Shown here: piece after piece, positions 52,435 to 60,423 of the stretch | Position numbering within the stretch: position 1 is the stretch's first letter | How the letters are laid out: every line of letters begins with the position of its first letter | Assembly: GCF_004339675.1 (NCBI RefSeq) | Contig: NZ_SLVM01000003.1 | Span: 156,292-220,291 of the forward strand | Reading direction: 5' to 3' | DNA: 64,000 nt | Source: Rhodovulum steppense | GTDB lineage: Bacteria > Pseudomonadota > Alphaproteobacteria > Rhodobacterales > Rhodobacteraceae | Program-made: the position numbers and the translations under genes | Notes under the pieces: generated by a model | The model's input: the letters and a program-made list of their open reading frames with translations, nothing else | Database searches by the model: none | Told to the model about the DNA's origin: nothing

Positions 52435-54293
52435 GGCTGTTTCTCCAGCTTCTGTTCCGCAACCGGCTGGCGGGGTTCGGCGCGGTCGTGCTGGGGGTGA
52501 TCGTCGTGCTGGCGGTGCTGACCCCGATCCTGCCGCTGCACCCGCCCAATGAGACGAACACCGCAAACCGCTTTCTGCGGCCTCTCTCCGAAGGCCACTG
52601 GCTGGGCACCGACCACCTGGGCCGCGATCTGATGTCACGTCTGATGTGGGGCACGCGGCTGTCGCTGGCCGTTGGGTTCGCGGCCGCGCTTTTCGCGGGA
52701 CTGGCAGGCGCGGCGATCGGGGTTCTCGCGGGCTATTTCGGCGGGCGGATCGACAATGTCACGATGCGCGGAATCGACATGCTGATGGCCTTTCCCTATA
52801 TCCTGCTGGCGCTGGCCATCGTGGCGGTTCTGGGTCCGGGGCTGATGAATGCGCTGATCGCGGTCGCCGTAGTCAACATTCCCTTCTTCGCACGCAATAT
52901 CCGCGGCGTGACCGCGGGCATCGTGCATCGCGAGTTCGTCGATGCCGCGCGGCTGTCGGGCATGGGGAACGCGCGCATCCTGTGGTCCGAGGTGCTGCCG
53001 AACGTCGTCCCGGTGATCGTCATCGCCATGTCCACCACCATCGGCTGGATGATCCTTGAGACCGCGGGCCTGTCGTTCCTCGGCCTGGGCAGCCAGCCGC
53101 CGCAGGCCGATCTGGGCTCGATGCTGGGCGAGGCGCGCTCGGCGCTGATCACCGCACCGCACACGTCCATCGTGCCGGGGGCGATGATCCTGCTGATCGT
53201 GATGTCGGTGAACCTGCTGGGTGACGGCGTGCGCGACGCGCTGGACCCGCGGCTGCGCTCGGGCGCACCAAGCCGACCCGAGGCCACGACGCGCGTGGAA
53301 AGGGCAACGGCGCCCGAGGCGACCGAAAGCGGGCTTCTCCGCCTTGACAGGCTTGAAACCCAGTTCCGCATCGGCAAGCGGGTCTACCGTGCGGTCAATG
53401 GCGTTTCGCTGAACCTGTCGCCCGGCGAATGCGTGGGACTGATCGGGGAAAGCGGGTCGGGAAAGTCGGTGACGGCGCTGTCGGTGATGGGGCTTGTCGC
53501 CTCGCCGCCCGGGGTCATTACCGGCGGCGCGGTGCGGCTGGATGGGCAGGACCTGATCGGTGCCCCCTACGAGATGCTGCGCGCCCTGCGCGGGCGTCGG
53601 GTCGCCTATATCTTCCAGGATCCACTATCCACCCTGCACCCGCTCTACCGCATCGGCGACCAACTGGCCGAGGCGATCACCGCGCATCAGCCGGTCGGCC
53701 GTGCCGCGGCGCGGGCAAGGGCGGTGCGCCTGCTCGAGGACGTGCGCATCCCCAATCCCGCCGCGCGGGCGCGCGCCTTTCCACACGAGCTGTCCGGCGG
53801 CATGCGCCAGCGGGTCGGCATCGCCATGGCGCTGGCCAACGACCCAGACATCATCATCGCCGACGAGCCGACGACCGCGCTTGACGTGACGGTGCAGGCC
53901 CAGGTGCTGGCGCTGCTTGACGAGTTGCGCCGCTCGCGCGGGCTGGCGATCCTGTTCATCACCCATGATTTCGGCGTCGTCAGCCAGCTTTGCGACCGGG
54001 TCGCGGTGATGTATGGCGGCCGCGTCGTCGAAGAGGGGCCGACCACCGACCTTCTGGCCGCCCCCGCCCATCCCTATACCCGGCGGCTGATCGCCTGCGT
54101 GCCCGAACTGGGCGGCGGCCGACGTCGGCTTGCCGCCATCCCCGGCCTGCCGCCCGCGGTCGATGACCTGCCGCCCGGCTGTGCCTTCGCCCCGCGCTGC
54201 GAGCGTGCGCAAGACGCGTGCCGGGCAGGTGAAATCGCCCTGGCGGGGAAGGTCCGAAAGGTGCGCTGCCTGTTTCCGGAGACCACGCCATGA
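52431..54293 (+). CDS. Fused ABC permease (DppC type) and ATPase (DppD type)
   Basis: A 620-residue natural fusion. Residues about 1-285 are the DppC permease (HWLGTDHLGRDLMSRLMWGT, EAA loop FVDAARLSGMGNARILWSEVLP, end NLLGDGVRDALDPRLRSG). A linker of about 20 residues (APSRPEATTRVERA...) leads to a DppD ATPase (about 305-615): Walker A GESGSGKSV, signature LSGGMRQR, Walker B IIIADEP, and the cysteine-containing tail CAFAPRCERAQDAC with further Cys at KVRC, the [4Fe-4S]-type motif of DppD/OppD. No stop or start separates the halves. It overlaps the DppF-type gene by 4 bp. Confidence 0.92.
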   Translation: MRLFLQLLFRNRLAGFGAVVLGVIVVLAVLTPILPLHPPNETNTANRFLRPLSEGHWLGTDHLGRDLMSRLMWGTRLSLAVGFAAALFAGLAGAAIGVLAGYFGGRIDNVTMRGIDMLMAFPYILLALAIVAVLGPGLMNALIAVAVVNIPFFARNIRGVTAGIVHREFVDAARLSGMGNARILWSEVLPNVVPVIVIAMSTTIGWMILETAGLSFLGLGSQPPQADLGSMLGEARSALITAPHTSIVPGAMILLIVMSVNLLGDGVRDALDPRLRSGAPSRPEATTRVERATAPEATESGLLRLDRLETQFRIGKRVYRAVNGVSLNLSPGECVGLIGESGSGKSVTALSVMGLVASPPGVITGGAVRLDGQDLIGAPYEMLRALRGRRVAYIFQDPLSTLHPLYRIGDQLAEAITAHQPVGRAAARARAVRLLEDVRIPNPAARARAFPHELSGGMRQRVGIAMALANDPDIIIADEPTTALDVTVQAQVLALLDELRRSRGLAILFITHDFGVVSQLCDRVAVMYGGRVVEEGPTTDLLAAPAHPYTRRLIACVPELGGGRRRLAAIPGLPPAVDDLPPGCAFAPRCERAQDACRAGEIALAGKVRKVRCLFPETTP

Positions 54294-55243
54294 CCCTTGC
54301 GCTGCAAACCCGGGACCTGGCCCGGAGCTTCGATATCGGCCGCCGCCTGATCGGCCCGCCACGGGCGCGGCTGCATGCGGTGCGACCGATCTCGATCCAA
54401 GTGCAGCAGGGCGAGACGCTGGGCATCGTGGGCGAATCCGGCTGCGGCAAGTCGACCCTGGCGCGGATGCTGGTGGGGCTGGTCGCGCCAAGCGCGGGCA
54501 GCATCGAGATCGAGGGCCGCCTGCTGGACCGTGCCGACCCCGCCGCCTTTGGCAGGCTGATCCAGTATGTTTTTCAGGATCCGGTTTCCAGCCTGAACCC
54601 GCGCAAGACCATCCGGCAGATCCTCGCGGCGCCGCTGCGCCACCTGCGCGGCCTGCGCGGCCGGGAACTGGACGCCCGGATCGCCGAACTGTTCGCCGCG
54701 GTGAGCCTGCGCTCGGATTTTCTGTCGCGCTATCCGCACGAGTTTTCCGGCGGGCAGGCACAGCGCATCGGCATCGCCCGCGCCCTGGCCGCCAGCCCCC
54801 GCATCCTGGTTCTCGACGAGCCCGTTTCGGCGCTGGACGTCTCGGTGCAGGCACAGGTTCTGAACCTGCTGGCGGATCTCAAGGCGAAGCTTGGTCTGAC
54901 CTATCTCTTCATCAGCCACGATCTGGCCGTGGTCGAGGCGGTGAGCGACCGCATTGCCGTGCTGTATTTCGGCGCCCTTGTCGAAAGCGGGCCTGCGCAC
55001 AAGGTCTTTGCGACCCCGCGGCATCCCTATACGAAGCTTCTGGCGCTTTCGGCGCCGGTGGTGGGCCGCCCACTCGGGGGGGCGCAATCGGGCGAACTGC
55101 CCGACCCCCTGAACCCGCCGCCGGGCTGTGCCTTTGCGGGGCGCTGTCCCCACGCCACGGAAATCTGCCGCCGAGAGATGCCCGCCCTGCGCGCCATCGA
55201 AGGAGACCAGCATGCCGCCTGCCACCACCCCCTCGCGCCATGA
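54290..55243 (+). CDS. ABC transporter ATPase, DppF/OppF type
   Basis: A 317-residue ATPase: Walker A GESGCGKST (residues about 48-56), Q-loop YVFQDPVSSLNPRKT, signature FSGGQAQR, Walker B LVLDEPVSALDVS, switch ISHDLAV, and the oligopeptide tail HPYTKLLALSAP followed by CAFAGRCPHATEIC with a final AACHHP. It completes the importer with the fused permease-ATPase. The 3' end overlaps the GntR gene by 32 bp. Confidence 0.93.
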   Translation: MTLALQTRDLARSFDIGRRLIGPPRARLHAVRPISIQVQQGETLGIVGESGCGKSTLARMLVGLVAPSAGSIEIEGRLLDRADPAAFGRLIQYVFQDPVSSLNPRKTIRQILAAPLRHLRGLRGRELDARIAELFAAVSLRSDFLSRYPHEFSGGQAQRIGIARALAASPRILVLDEPVSALDVSVQAQVLNLLADLKAKLGLTYLFISHDLAVVEAVSDRIAVLYFGALVESGPAHKVFATPRHPYTKLLALSAPVVGRPLGGAQSGELPDPLNPPPGCAFAGRCPHATEICRREMPALRAIEGDQHAACHHPLAP

Positions 55244-55985
55244 ACGTCTGTCCCGCCCGCAGCATGTCGCCGAGGCGATCAAGACATGGGTCATGGAGAA
55301 CGGCTGGCAGCCGGGGGACCGGCTTCCGTCCGAGGTCGAACTGATCGACCGTTTCGGCATGGCCAAGGGCACGATCCGCGAGGCCATCCGCATTCTCGAA
55401 GCGCAGGGGCTGGTCAGATCGCGCACCGGTCCGGGGGGCGGGGTGTTCGTCCATCGCGTGTCCGATGAACGTGCGACCGCGCTTCTGGGCAACTATTTCT
55501 ACTTCCAGAAACTGACCATCGACGACATCTACCAGATCCGCGAGGCGCTGGAACCCGAACTGGCCGCCGCGCTGGCCGGGCGGTTGAGCCCGGCCCAACT
55601 CGCCTCTCTGCGCGCCGTCATGGCCGATTATGCCGAACCGGCCGCCAGCGCCGAGCAGGAGCGCGATCAGCATGTCGCCTCGCTGCGCTTCCACGCGCTT
55701 CTGGCGGACATATCGGACAATCCGCTGCTACGCTTCCTGATCCGCTTTACCGCAAACATGCTGTCGGACATCACCGTGTCGCGGCGGCTTTACGTCCAGC
55801 CGAACCGCGAACTCTGGGCCTCGGGCCTCGACTACCAGTCGCGGCTTCTGGCGGCGCTGAGCGAGGGCGACGCAACCGCCGCGCGCAAGGTCATGACCGA
55901 GCACATGCGCAATGCCCGTCGGCTGATGCGACAGCAGGAGGCGGTTCTGACACAGCGCTTCCTGCCCGAGGGGCAAATCCTCTGA
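55212..55985 (+). CDS. GntR/FadR-type (FCD) transcriptional regulator
   Basis: A 257-residue regulator. The winged HTH is residues about 16-80 (RLPSEVELIDRFGMAKGTIREAIRILEAQGLVRSRTGPGGGVFV). The C-terminal FCD domain (about 95-235) contains IYQIREALEPELA, DQHVASLRFHALLADISDNPLL and a late His (MTEHMRNA), typical of metal-dependent ligand pockets. It ends the ABC operon and overlaps its last ATPase gene, so it is made with it. The palindromes at 49715-49758 are its probable operator. Confidence 0.9.
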   Translation: MPPATTPSRHERLSRPQHVAEAIKTWVMENGWQPGDRLPSEVELIDRFGMAKGTIREAIRILEAQGLVRSRTGPGGGVFVHRVSDERATALLGNYFYFQKLTIDDIYQIREALEPELAAALAGRLSPAQLASLRAVMADYAEPAASAEQERDQHVASLRFHALLADISDNPLLRFLIRFTANMLSDITVSRRLYVQPNRELWASGLDYQSRLLAALSEGDATAARKVMTEHMRNARRLMRQQEAVLTQRFLPEGQIL

Positions 55986-56098
55986 GCGAGCCGGAGGGCG
56001 CGCGGTGAAGCGGGGCGCATCGTCCGGTCGCCGGATCCGTCCTTGTCAGCCAGTGTATCACGCCCGGCCCGCTGTCCTGAAGGCGCCGTCTTTCCCAG

Positions 56099-56557
56099 TC
56101 AGGCATGCCCGCGGGACGGGTTTCGTCGCATGACCGAGATGTTGAGGGCAAGCGCGAAGCTGCCCCAGGCCAGGTAAGGCACCATCATCAGCGCGGCCAG
56201 GATGTCATGGCGCAGAAAGGCCAACGCGGTCGCCAGGACCGCCACCCATAGCAGCGCGATGATCACTGCCCCCGCGCGGATCCGGTGCAGGCCGAAAAAG
56301 ACCGCCGACCAGAGCGTGCTGATCGTGATCTGCAACGACCACAGGCCAAGCGCCAGTTCGTTGCCGGGTTGCAGCGCCACGCGCGCGGCCGCCAGCGACA
56401 TCAGAACATAGAGCACGGCCCAGATTACGGGAAACAGCCGATCGGGCGGCGTCCAGTCGGGCTTGTCGAGGTCACGATACCAGGACCCAGGCTTGAACAG
56501 GACGCCTGCTGCGGCCGGCACGGCGCAGATGGCGAGGTAAAGTGGAAACAATGTCAT
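56099..56557 (-). CDS. tspO: TspO/MBR family tryptophan-rich sensory protein
   Basis: A 152-residue five-helix membrane protein with TspO landmarks: WYRDLDKPDWTPPDRLFPVIWAVLYVLMSLAAARV (about residues 27-61), LWSLQITISTLWSAVFFGLHR and VPYLAWGSFALALNISVMRRN. Tryptophan/aromatic residues of the porphyrin site are present. TspO binds tetrapyrroles and modulates pigment gene expression in Rhodobacter. GGAGG precedes the ATG at 56557; a longer reading upstream has no similarity. It lies beside the IS element. Confidence 0.92.
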   Translation of the reverse strand: MTLFPLYLAICAVPAAAGVLFKPGSWYRDLDKPDWTPPDRLFPVIWAVLYVLMSLAAARVALQPGNELALGLWSLQITISTLWSAVFFGLHRIRAGAVIIALLWVAVLATALAFLRHDILAALMMVPYLAWGSFALALNISVMRRNPSRGHA

Positions 56558-56721
56558 GTATATCCTCCGCGCTGATCGCCGGACCCACGCCGGAATGGCC
56601 GCGATGCCGCTTTCTGGCAACGCTACCGTCGCCCGGCCCCGGCTTGAAGCCCTTCCGAACGCCGCGCGCCCGCCAAAGCCCCGCCTGTCGAGCAAGACCA
56701 GGGACGAGAATGCCGCAGCAT

Positions 56722-57730
56722 GGCGTTGTTGCGCAGCTCACGCCTGAGGCGTGACTTCCCCTTTCCCGTTGATTTCAGGCCACAGGAATGATCTCGGCCG
56801 CTCCGAGGACCGAGAAGCGGTTCAGCAATGCTATGCGGATCTGGATTTCGGCGGTCTGGCGGTCGGGGTCTCTTGCCGCGATGCGGTTTCGGACGTGGTA
56901 TCCCGTCCATCGCTTCCAGAAGGCCCTGCCGTAGTGCCGGGTGGCGCGCAAGGTTTCGTTTCGGGCGATTGCGCCGGGGCAGCCCTCTTGCCACGGTCGG
57001 CCGTTCTTGCGGATCGGGATGATCGCGGCGGCTTGGCGCTCGATGATGGCGGTGTGGCCGCGGCGCGTGTCACAGGCACCGTCCGCGGTCACGGTCCCGA
57101 TGTCTTCGCCCTCGGGGATCTGGTCCAGCAGGTCCGGCAAGACCGGACTGTCGCCATCGCTGCTGGGAGTGAATTCCACTGCCCGGATGTCAGACGTGGC
57201 GGTATCCATCGCCAGATGGAGCTTGCGCCACTGGCGCCGACCCTGGACGCCGTGCTTTCCGGCCTGCCATCCGCCGCCACCGAGGAACTTGATCCCCGTG
57301 CTGTCGACCAGCAGGGTCAGCGGGCCGTCGACGCGCCGATACGGGATCTGAACGGCGAGCGTCTTCTGGCGTCGACACAAGGTGGTGTAGTCGGGCACCG
57401 CCCAGTCCAGGCCCGCCAATTTCAGCGGGTTGGCCACCATTCCGGTCGTTTGCCGCAGCGGCAGCTTGAACAGGACCCTGATGCTCAGACAGAACTGGAT
57501 CGCCGCGTCGGAAAACACCGCAGGCCGCCCGGGGCTGCCATCAGGCGGCGCGAGCCAGGTCATGTCCTTTCCAGCCAGATCGGCAGCGACCCGCGCTTGC
57601 GGAGCGCGGCTGTGTAGCTGAACCAGTTCGTCGTGTGGTAGCGGGCGCGTGTCGGTTTGCTCATGTATCTCGTCTAACCGCATGTATTCAAAATGTGAAT
57701 CCTCGGCAGACAGAGTTCTGCAACAACGCC
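56722..57730 (-). mobile_element. IS5-family insertion sequence, degenerate
   Basis: A 1009-bp element bounded by 18-bp imperfect terminal inverted repeats: GGCGTTGTTGCGCAGCTC at 56722-56739 and GAGTTCTGCAACAACGCC at 57713-57730, matching at 15 of 18 positions. It carries one transposase pseudogene on the minus strand. No target-site duplication is visible at the borders (CAT/AAT flanks), consistent with an old insertion or an end not exactly placed. It separates tspO from epmA and appears to have lost activity. Confidence 0.82.
56775..57664 (-). pseudogene. IS5-family transposase, frameshifted and lacking the catalytic Glu segment
   Basis: The N-terminus begins at ATG 57664 (SKPTRARYHTTNW...GSLPIW) but runs into a stop near 57566; the rest continues in a different frame from KDMTWLAPPDGS onwards, so one base is missing around 57565-57573. 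The body keeps the first two Asp of DDE (LLVDSTGIK and TVTADGACDT). Near the C-terminus WTGYHVRNRI joins directly to AARDPDRQTAEIQ, omitting the usual ~17 residues that begin RIEAKMR and hold the catalytic Glu. Both lesions should abolish transposition. Related IS5 members can use frameshifting, but the Glu loss is decisive. Confidence 0.8.
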
Positions 57731-57772
57731 AATCGGCACCGTCCGGCATCACCGTCGCAGGATTGCGCCGCC

Positions 57773-58810
57773 TCAGCCGGGCGGGGTCCAGAGGACGTCT
57801 TCGATGCGCGGCGCGGCGGTGGCCAGCATGGCCAGCCGGTCGAATCCCAGCGCGATGCCCGAGGCGGGCGGCATCAGCGCCAGCGCGGCCAGGAACTCCT
57901 CGTCCAGCGGATAGCGCTCGCCGTAGACGCGCTGTTTCTCGTCCATCTCGGCGGCAAAGCGGCGGCGCTGTTCGGCCGGGTCGGTCAACTCGCCGAAGCC
58001 GTTGGCCAGTTCGACCCCGCAGGCATAGACCTCGAAGCGCTCGGCCTCGCGCGGGTCGTCGGGGCAGGTGCGGGCAAGGGCCGCCTCGGCGGCGGGGTAG
58101 CGGTCGAGGATGGTCACCCTGCCCTGCCCCAGATGCGGCTCGACCCGGGCGACCAGAACGCGGCTGAGGATGTCGGACCAGCTGTCATCCCCGGCCAGCC
58201 CGATCCCGACGCCCGTGGCCTGCGCCGCCAGAGCGTCGCGGTCGGTCGTGCCATCGGGCCGGATCGTGGCCAGCAGGTCGATCCCGGCATGGCGCGCGAA
58301 GGCCTCGGCGACCGAAAGCCGCTCATAGGGCTGGAACGGGTCGCAGTCGGCATCGCCGTGGCGCAGAAGGGTCGTGCGCGCCGCCTGGCAGGCAAGGCGC
58401 AGCATCGCGGCGGTATCGTCCATCAGGACGGCGTAATCCTCCTGCGCACGATACCATTCCAGCATGGTGAATTCGGGGCTGTGGCGCGGGCCGCTTTCGC
58501 GGTTGCGCCAGACATGGGCAAAGGCGGCGATCCGCGTCTCGCCCGCGGCCAGCAGTTTCTTCATCGCGAATTCGGGCGAGGTATGCAGATACATCCGCCG
58601 TGCCACGCCGTCATTGCCGATGGCATCGGTGGCAAAGGCATGCAGATGCGCCTCGTTTCCGGGGCTGATCGCGAGCGCCGCGGGATCGACTTCGGTGAAT
58701 CCCTCCCCCTCCAGCCAGCCCCGGATCGCGGCCTGGATGCGGTTGCGGGCCAGCAGCGCGGGGCGGCGGTCGGCATGCCGGTCGGGGTGCCACCACGGGG
58801 TCTGGGTCAC
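57773..58810 (-). CDS. epmA: EF-P lysyltransferase EpmA (GenX/PoxA)
   Basis: A 345-residue class II lysyl-tRNA-synthetase-like enzyme lacking the anticodon-binding domain. Motif 2 region is [27 protein letters not shown] (about residues 100-126), with [14 protein letters not shown] before it, and motif 3 is [12 protein letters not shown] near the C-terminus. [21 protein letters not shown] is the EpmA-type active block. It attaches beta-lysine to the conserved Lys of EF-P. GTG 58810 after GAAAGGCGCAGATC was preferred; ATG 58843 would add eleven residues. It diverges from efp. No epmB is in the window. Confidence 0.92.
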   Translation of the reverse strand: MTQTPWWHPDRHADRRPALLARNRIQAAIRGWLEGEGFTEVDPAALAISPGNEAHLHAFATDAIGNDGVARRMYLHTSPEFAMKKLLAAGETRIAAFAHVWRNRESGPRHSPEFTMLEWYRAQEDYAVLMDDTAAMLRLACQAARTTLLRHGDADCDPFQPYERLSVAEAFARHAGIDLLATIRPDGTTDRDALAAQATGVGIGLAGDDSWSDILSRVLVARVEPHLGQGRVTILDRYPAAEAALARTCPDDPREAERFEVYACGVELANGFGELTDPAEQRRRFAAEMDEKQRVYGERYPLDEEFLAALALMPPASGIALGFDRLAMLATAAPRIEDVLWTPPG

Positions 58811-58911
58811 GATCTGCGCCTTTCGTCTGGAATTTCGCGCCAAGTTCGGCTAGGGGCCTGTCCGATCCGGCGCTTAACGCGCGCAACGCCTGTCCACAAG
58901 GAACCCGCCCC

Positions 58912-59478
58912 GTGAAAGTCATCGCCTCCTCGCTCCGCAAGGGCAATGTCGTCGAAAAGGATGGCCAGCTCTATGTCGTTCTCAAGGCCGAGAACTTCCA
59001 CCCCGGCAAGGGCACGCCGACGACATCCGTCGACATGCGCCGGATCTCGGACGGGGTGAAGACCACCGAACGCTGGAAGACCACCGAGCAGGTGGAAAAG
59101 GCCAATGTCGACGAACGGGAATACGATTTCCTGTATGACGATGGCGAGGGCTATCATTTCATGAACCCCGAAACCTTCGATCAGGTCGTGGCCAGCCCCG
59201 ACGTTGTGGGCGATGCCGCATCCTATCTGGAGTCGGGAATGCGTGTCTTTCTTCAGACCTTCGAGGGCAATCCGATCGCGATCGAGCTGCCGCAGAAGAT
59301 GGTGGTCGAGGTCACCGAGACCGAGCCGGTGGTCAAGGGCCAGACCGCATCCTCCAGCTACAAGCCCGCGATGACCAATATCGGCGTGCGGGTGATGGTG
59401 CCGCCGCATATCGACGTGGGCACGCGCATCGTCATCAACACCGCCGACAACACCTATGTCGAACGCTCCAAGGAGTGA
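58912..59478 (+). CDS. efp: Translation elongation factor P
   Basis: A 188-residue EF-P with three beta-barrel domains. The modified loop [11 protein letters not shown] (Lys about residue 35) is the PoxA/EpmA-type beta-lysylation site. The EF-P signature [20 protein letters not shown]... is at about residues 147-166. It starts with GTG. EF-P relieves ribosome stalling at polyproline. Divergence from epmA with ~100 bp between links enzyme and target. Confidence 0.97.
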   Translation: MKVIASSLRKGNVVEKDGQLYVVLKAENFHPGKGTPTTSVDMRRISDGVKTTERWKTTEQVEKANVDEREYDFLYDDGEGYHFMNPETFDQVVASPDVVGDAASYLESGMRVFLQTFEGNPIAIELPQKMVVEVTETEPVVKGQTASSSYKPAMTNIGVRVMVPPHIDVGTRIVINTADNTYVERSKE

Positions 59479-59646
59479 GCGGCGCGCCTGACGGGCGGGC
59501 AGGGCGGTCACATCCTCTGCTCCTGGCTGGCAGTGGCGCCCTCCGGAGCCGGTCACGTCCCCAGAGCTGCGATCCGCGTCCTGACCATGTTACATGCGTG
59601 ACATATGCGCTACCTATGCTGCAGATGCGAAATCGCAGGGGGTGCC

Positions 59647-60411
59647 ATGTTTTCTCTTGAAGGTCAGACCGCGCTGGTCGTCGGCGTCGCCAACGAGAAC
59701 TCGATCGCCTGGGGCTGTGCCCGGGCGCTGCGCGCGCAAGGCGCACGGGTTGCGATGACCTGGCTGAACGACAGGGCCGAACCCCATGTCCGCCCGCTGG
59801 CCGAGGAGATCGGAGCCGAGATCACCGGGCCGCTGGACGTGCGCGATGCCGCGCAGATGGACGCGCTGTTCGCCGGTATCACCGAGCGTTGGGGCCGACT
59901 GGACACGCTGGTCCATTCCATCGCCTTCTGCCCCCGCGACGACCTGCACGGTCGGGTGATCGACTGTTCGGCGGACGGATTCGCACTGGCGATGGACATC
60001 TCGGTACATTCCTTCCTGCGGATGATCCGCCGGGCCGAGCCGCTGATGCCAGAGGGCGGCACATGCGTCACCGTGTCGTTCCAGGGGGCAAGCCGGGTGG
60101 TCGAACATTACAACATCATGGGTCCGGTCAAGGCGGCGCTGGAATCGGCGGTGCGCTATGCCGCCGCCGAACTGGGGCCTGCGGGTATTTCCGTGCATGC
60201 CCTCAGCCCCGGGCCGATGGCCACGCGCGCGGCATCGGGCATCGCCGAGTTCGACGAGTTGCTGGACGAAGCCGCCGCACGCGCACCGATCCATCACCTG
60301 GCGACCATCGAGGATGTGGGCGCCTTCTGCGCGTTTCTAGCCAGCCGCGAGGCCCGCAACGTCACCGGCGGGGTGCATCCCGTCGATGGTGGCTATTCCA
60401 TCATCGGATAA
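59647..60411 (+). CDS. fabI: Enoyl-ACP reductase FabI paralogue
   Basis: A 254-residue SDR: cofactor site GVANENSIAWGCARALRAQGARV at residues about 13-35 (FabI-type), LDVRDAAQ, HSIAF (about 96-100), and YNIMGPVKAALE with active Tyr and Lys spaced Y-x6-K, plus HPVDGGYSI. It reduces enoyl-ACP, or here possibly enoyl-CoA. It begins an operon with DUF3141 and a hydratase/acyltransferase, so it is probably a specialised paralogue and not the housekeeping enzyme. The start at 59647 follows CAGGGGGTGCC. Confidence 0.88.
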   Translation: MFSLEGQTALVVGVANENSIAWGCARALRAQGARVAMTWLNDRAEPHVRPLAEEIGAEITGPLDVRDAAQMDALFAGITERWGRLDTLVHSIAFCPRDDLHGRVIDCSADGFALAMDISVHSFLRMIRRAEPLMPEGGTCVTVSFQGASRVVEHYNIMGPVKAALESAVRYAAAELGPAGISVHALSPGPMATRAASGIAEFDELLDEAAARAPIHHLATIEDVGAFCAFLASREARNVTGGVHPVDGGYSIIG

Positions 60412-60423
60412 CGGAGAGATCGC

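Noticed and set aside
56716..57734. Target-site duplication of the IS5 element
   Set aside because: Flanks CAT and AAT (or one base further) do not match, so no duplication can be claimed.
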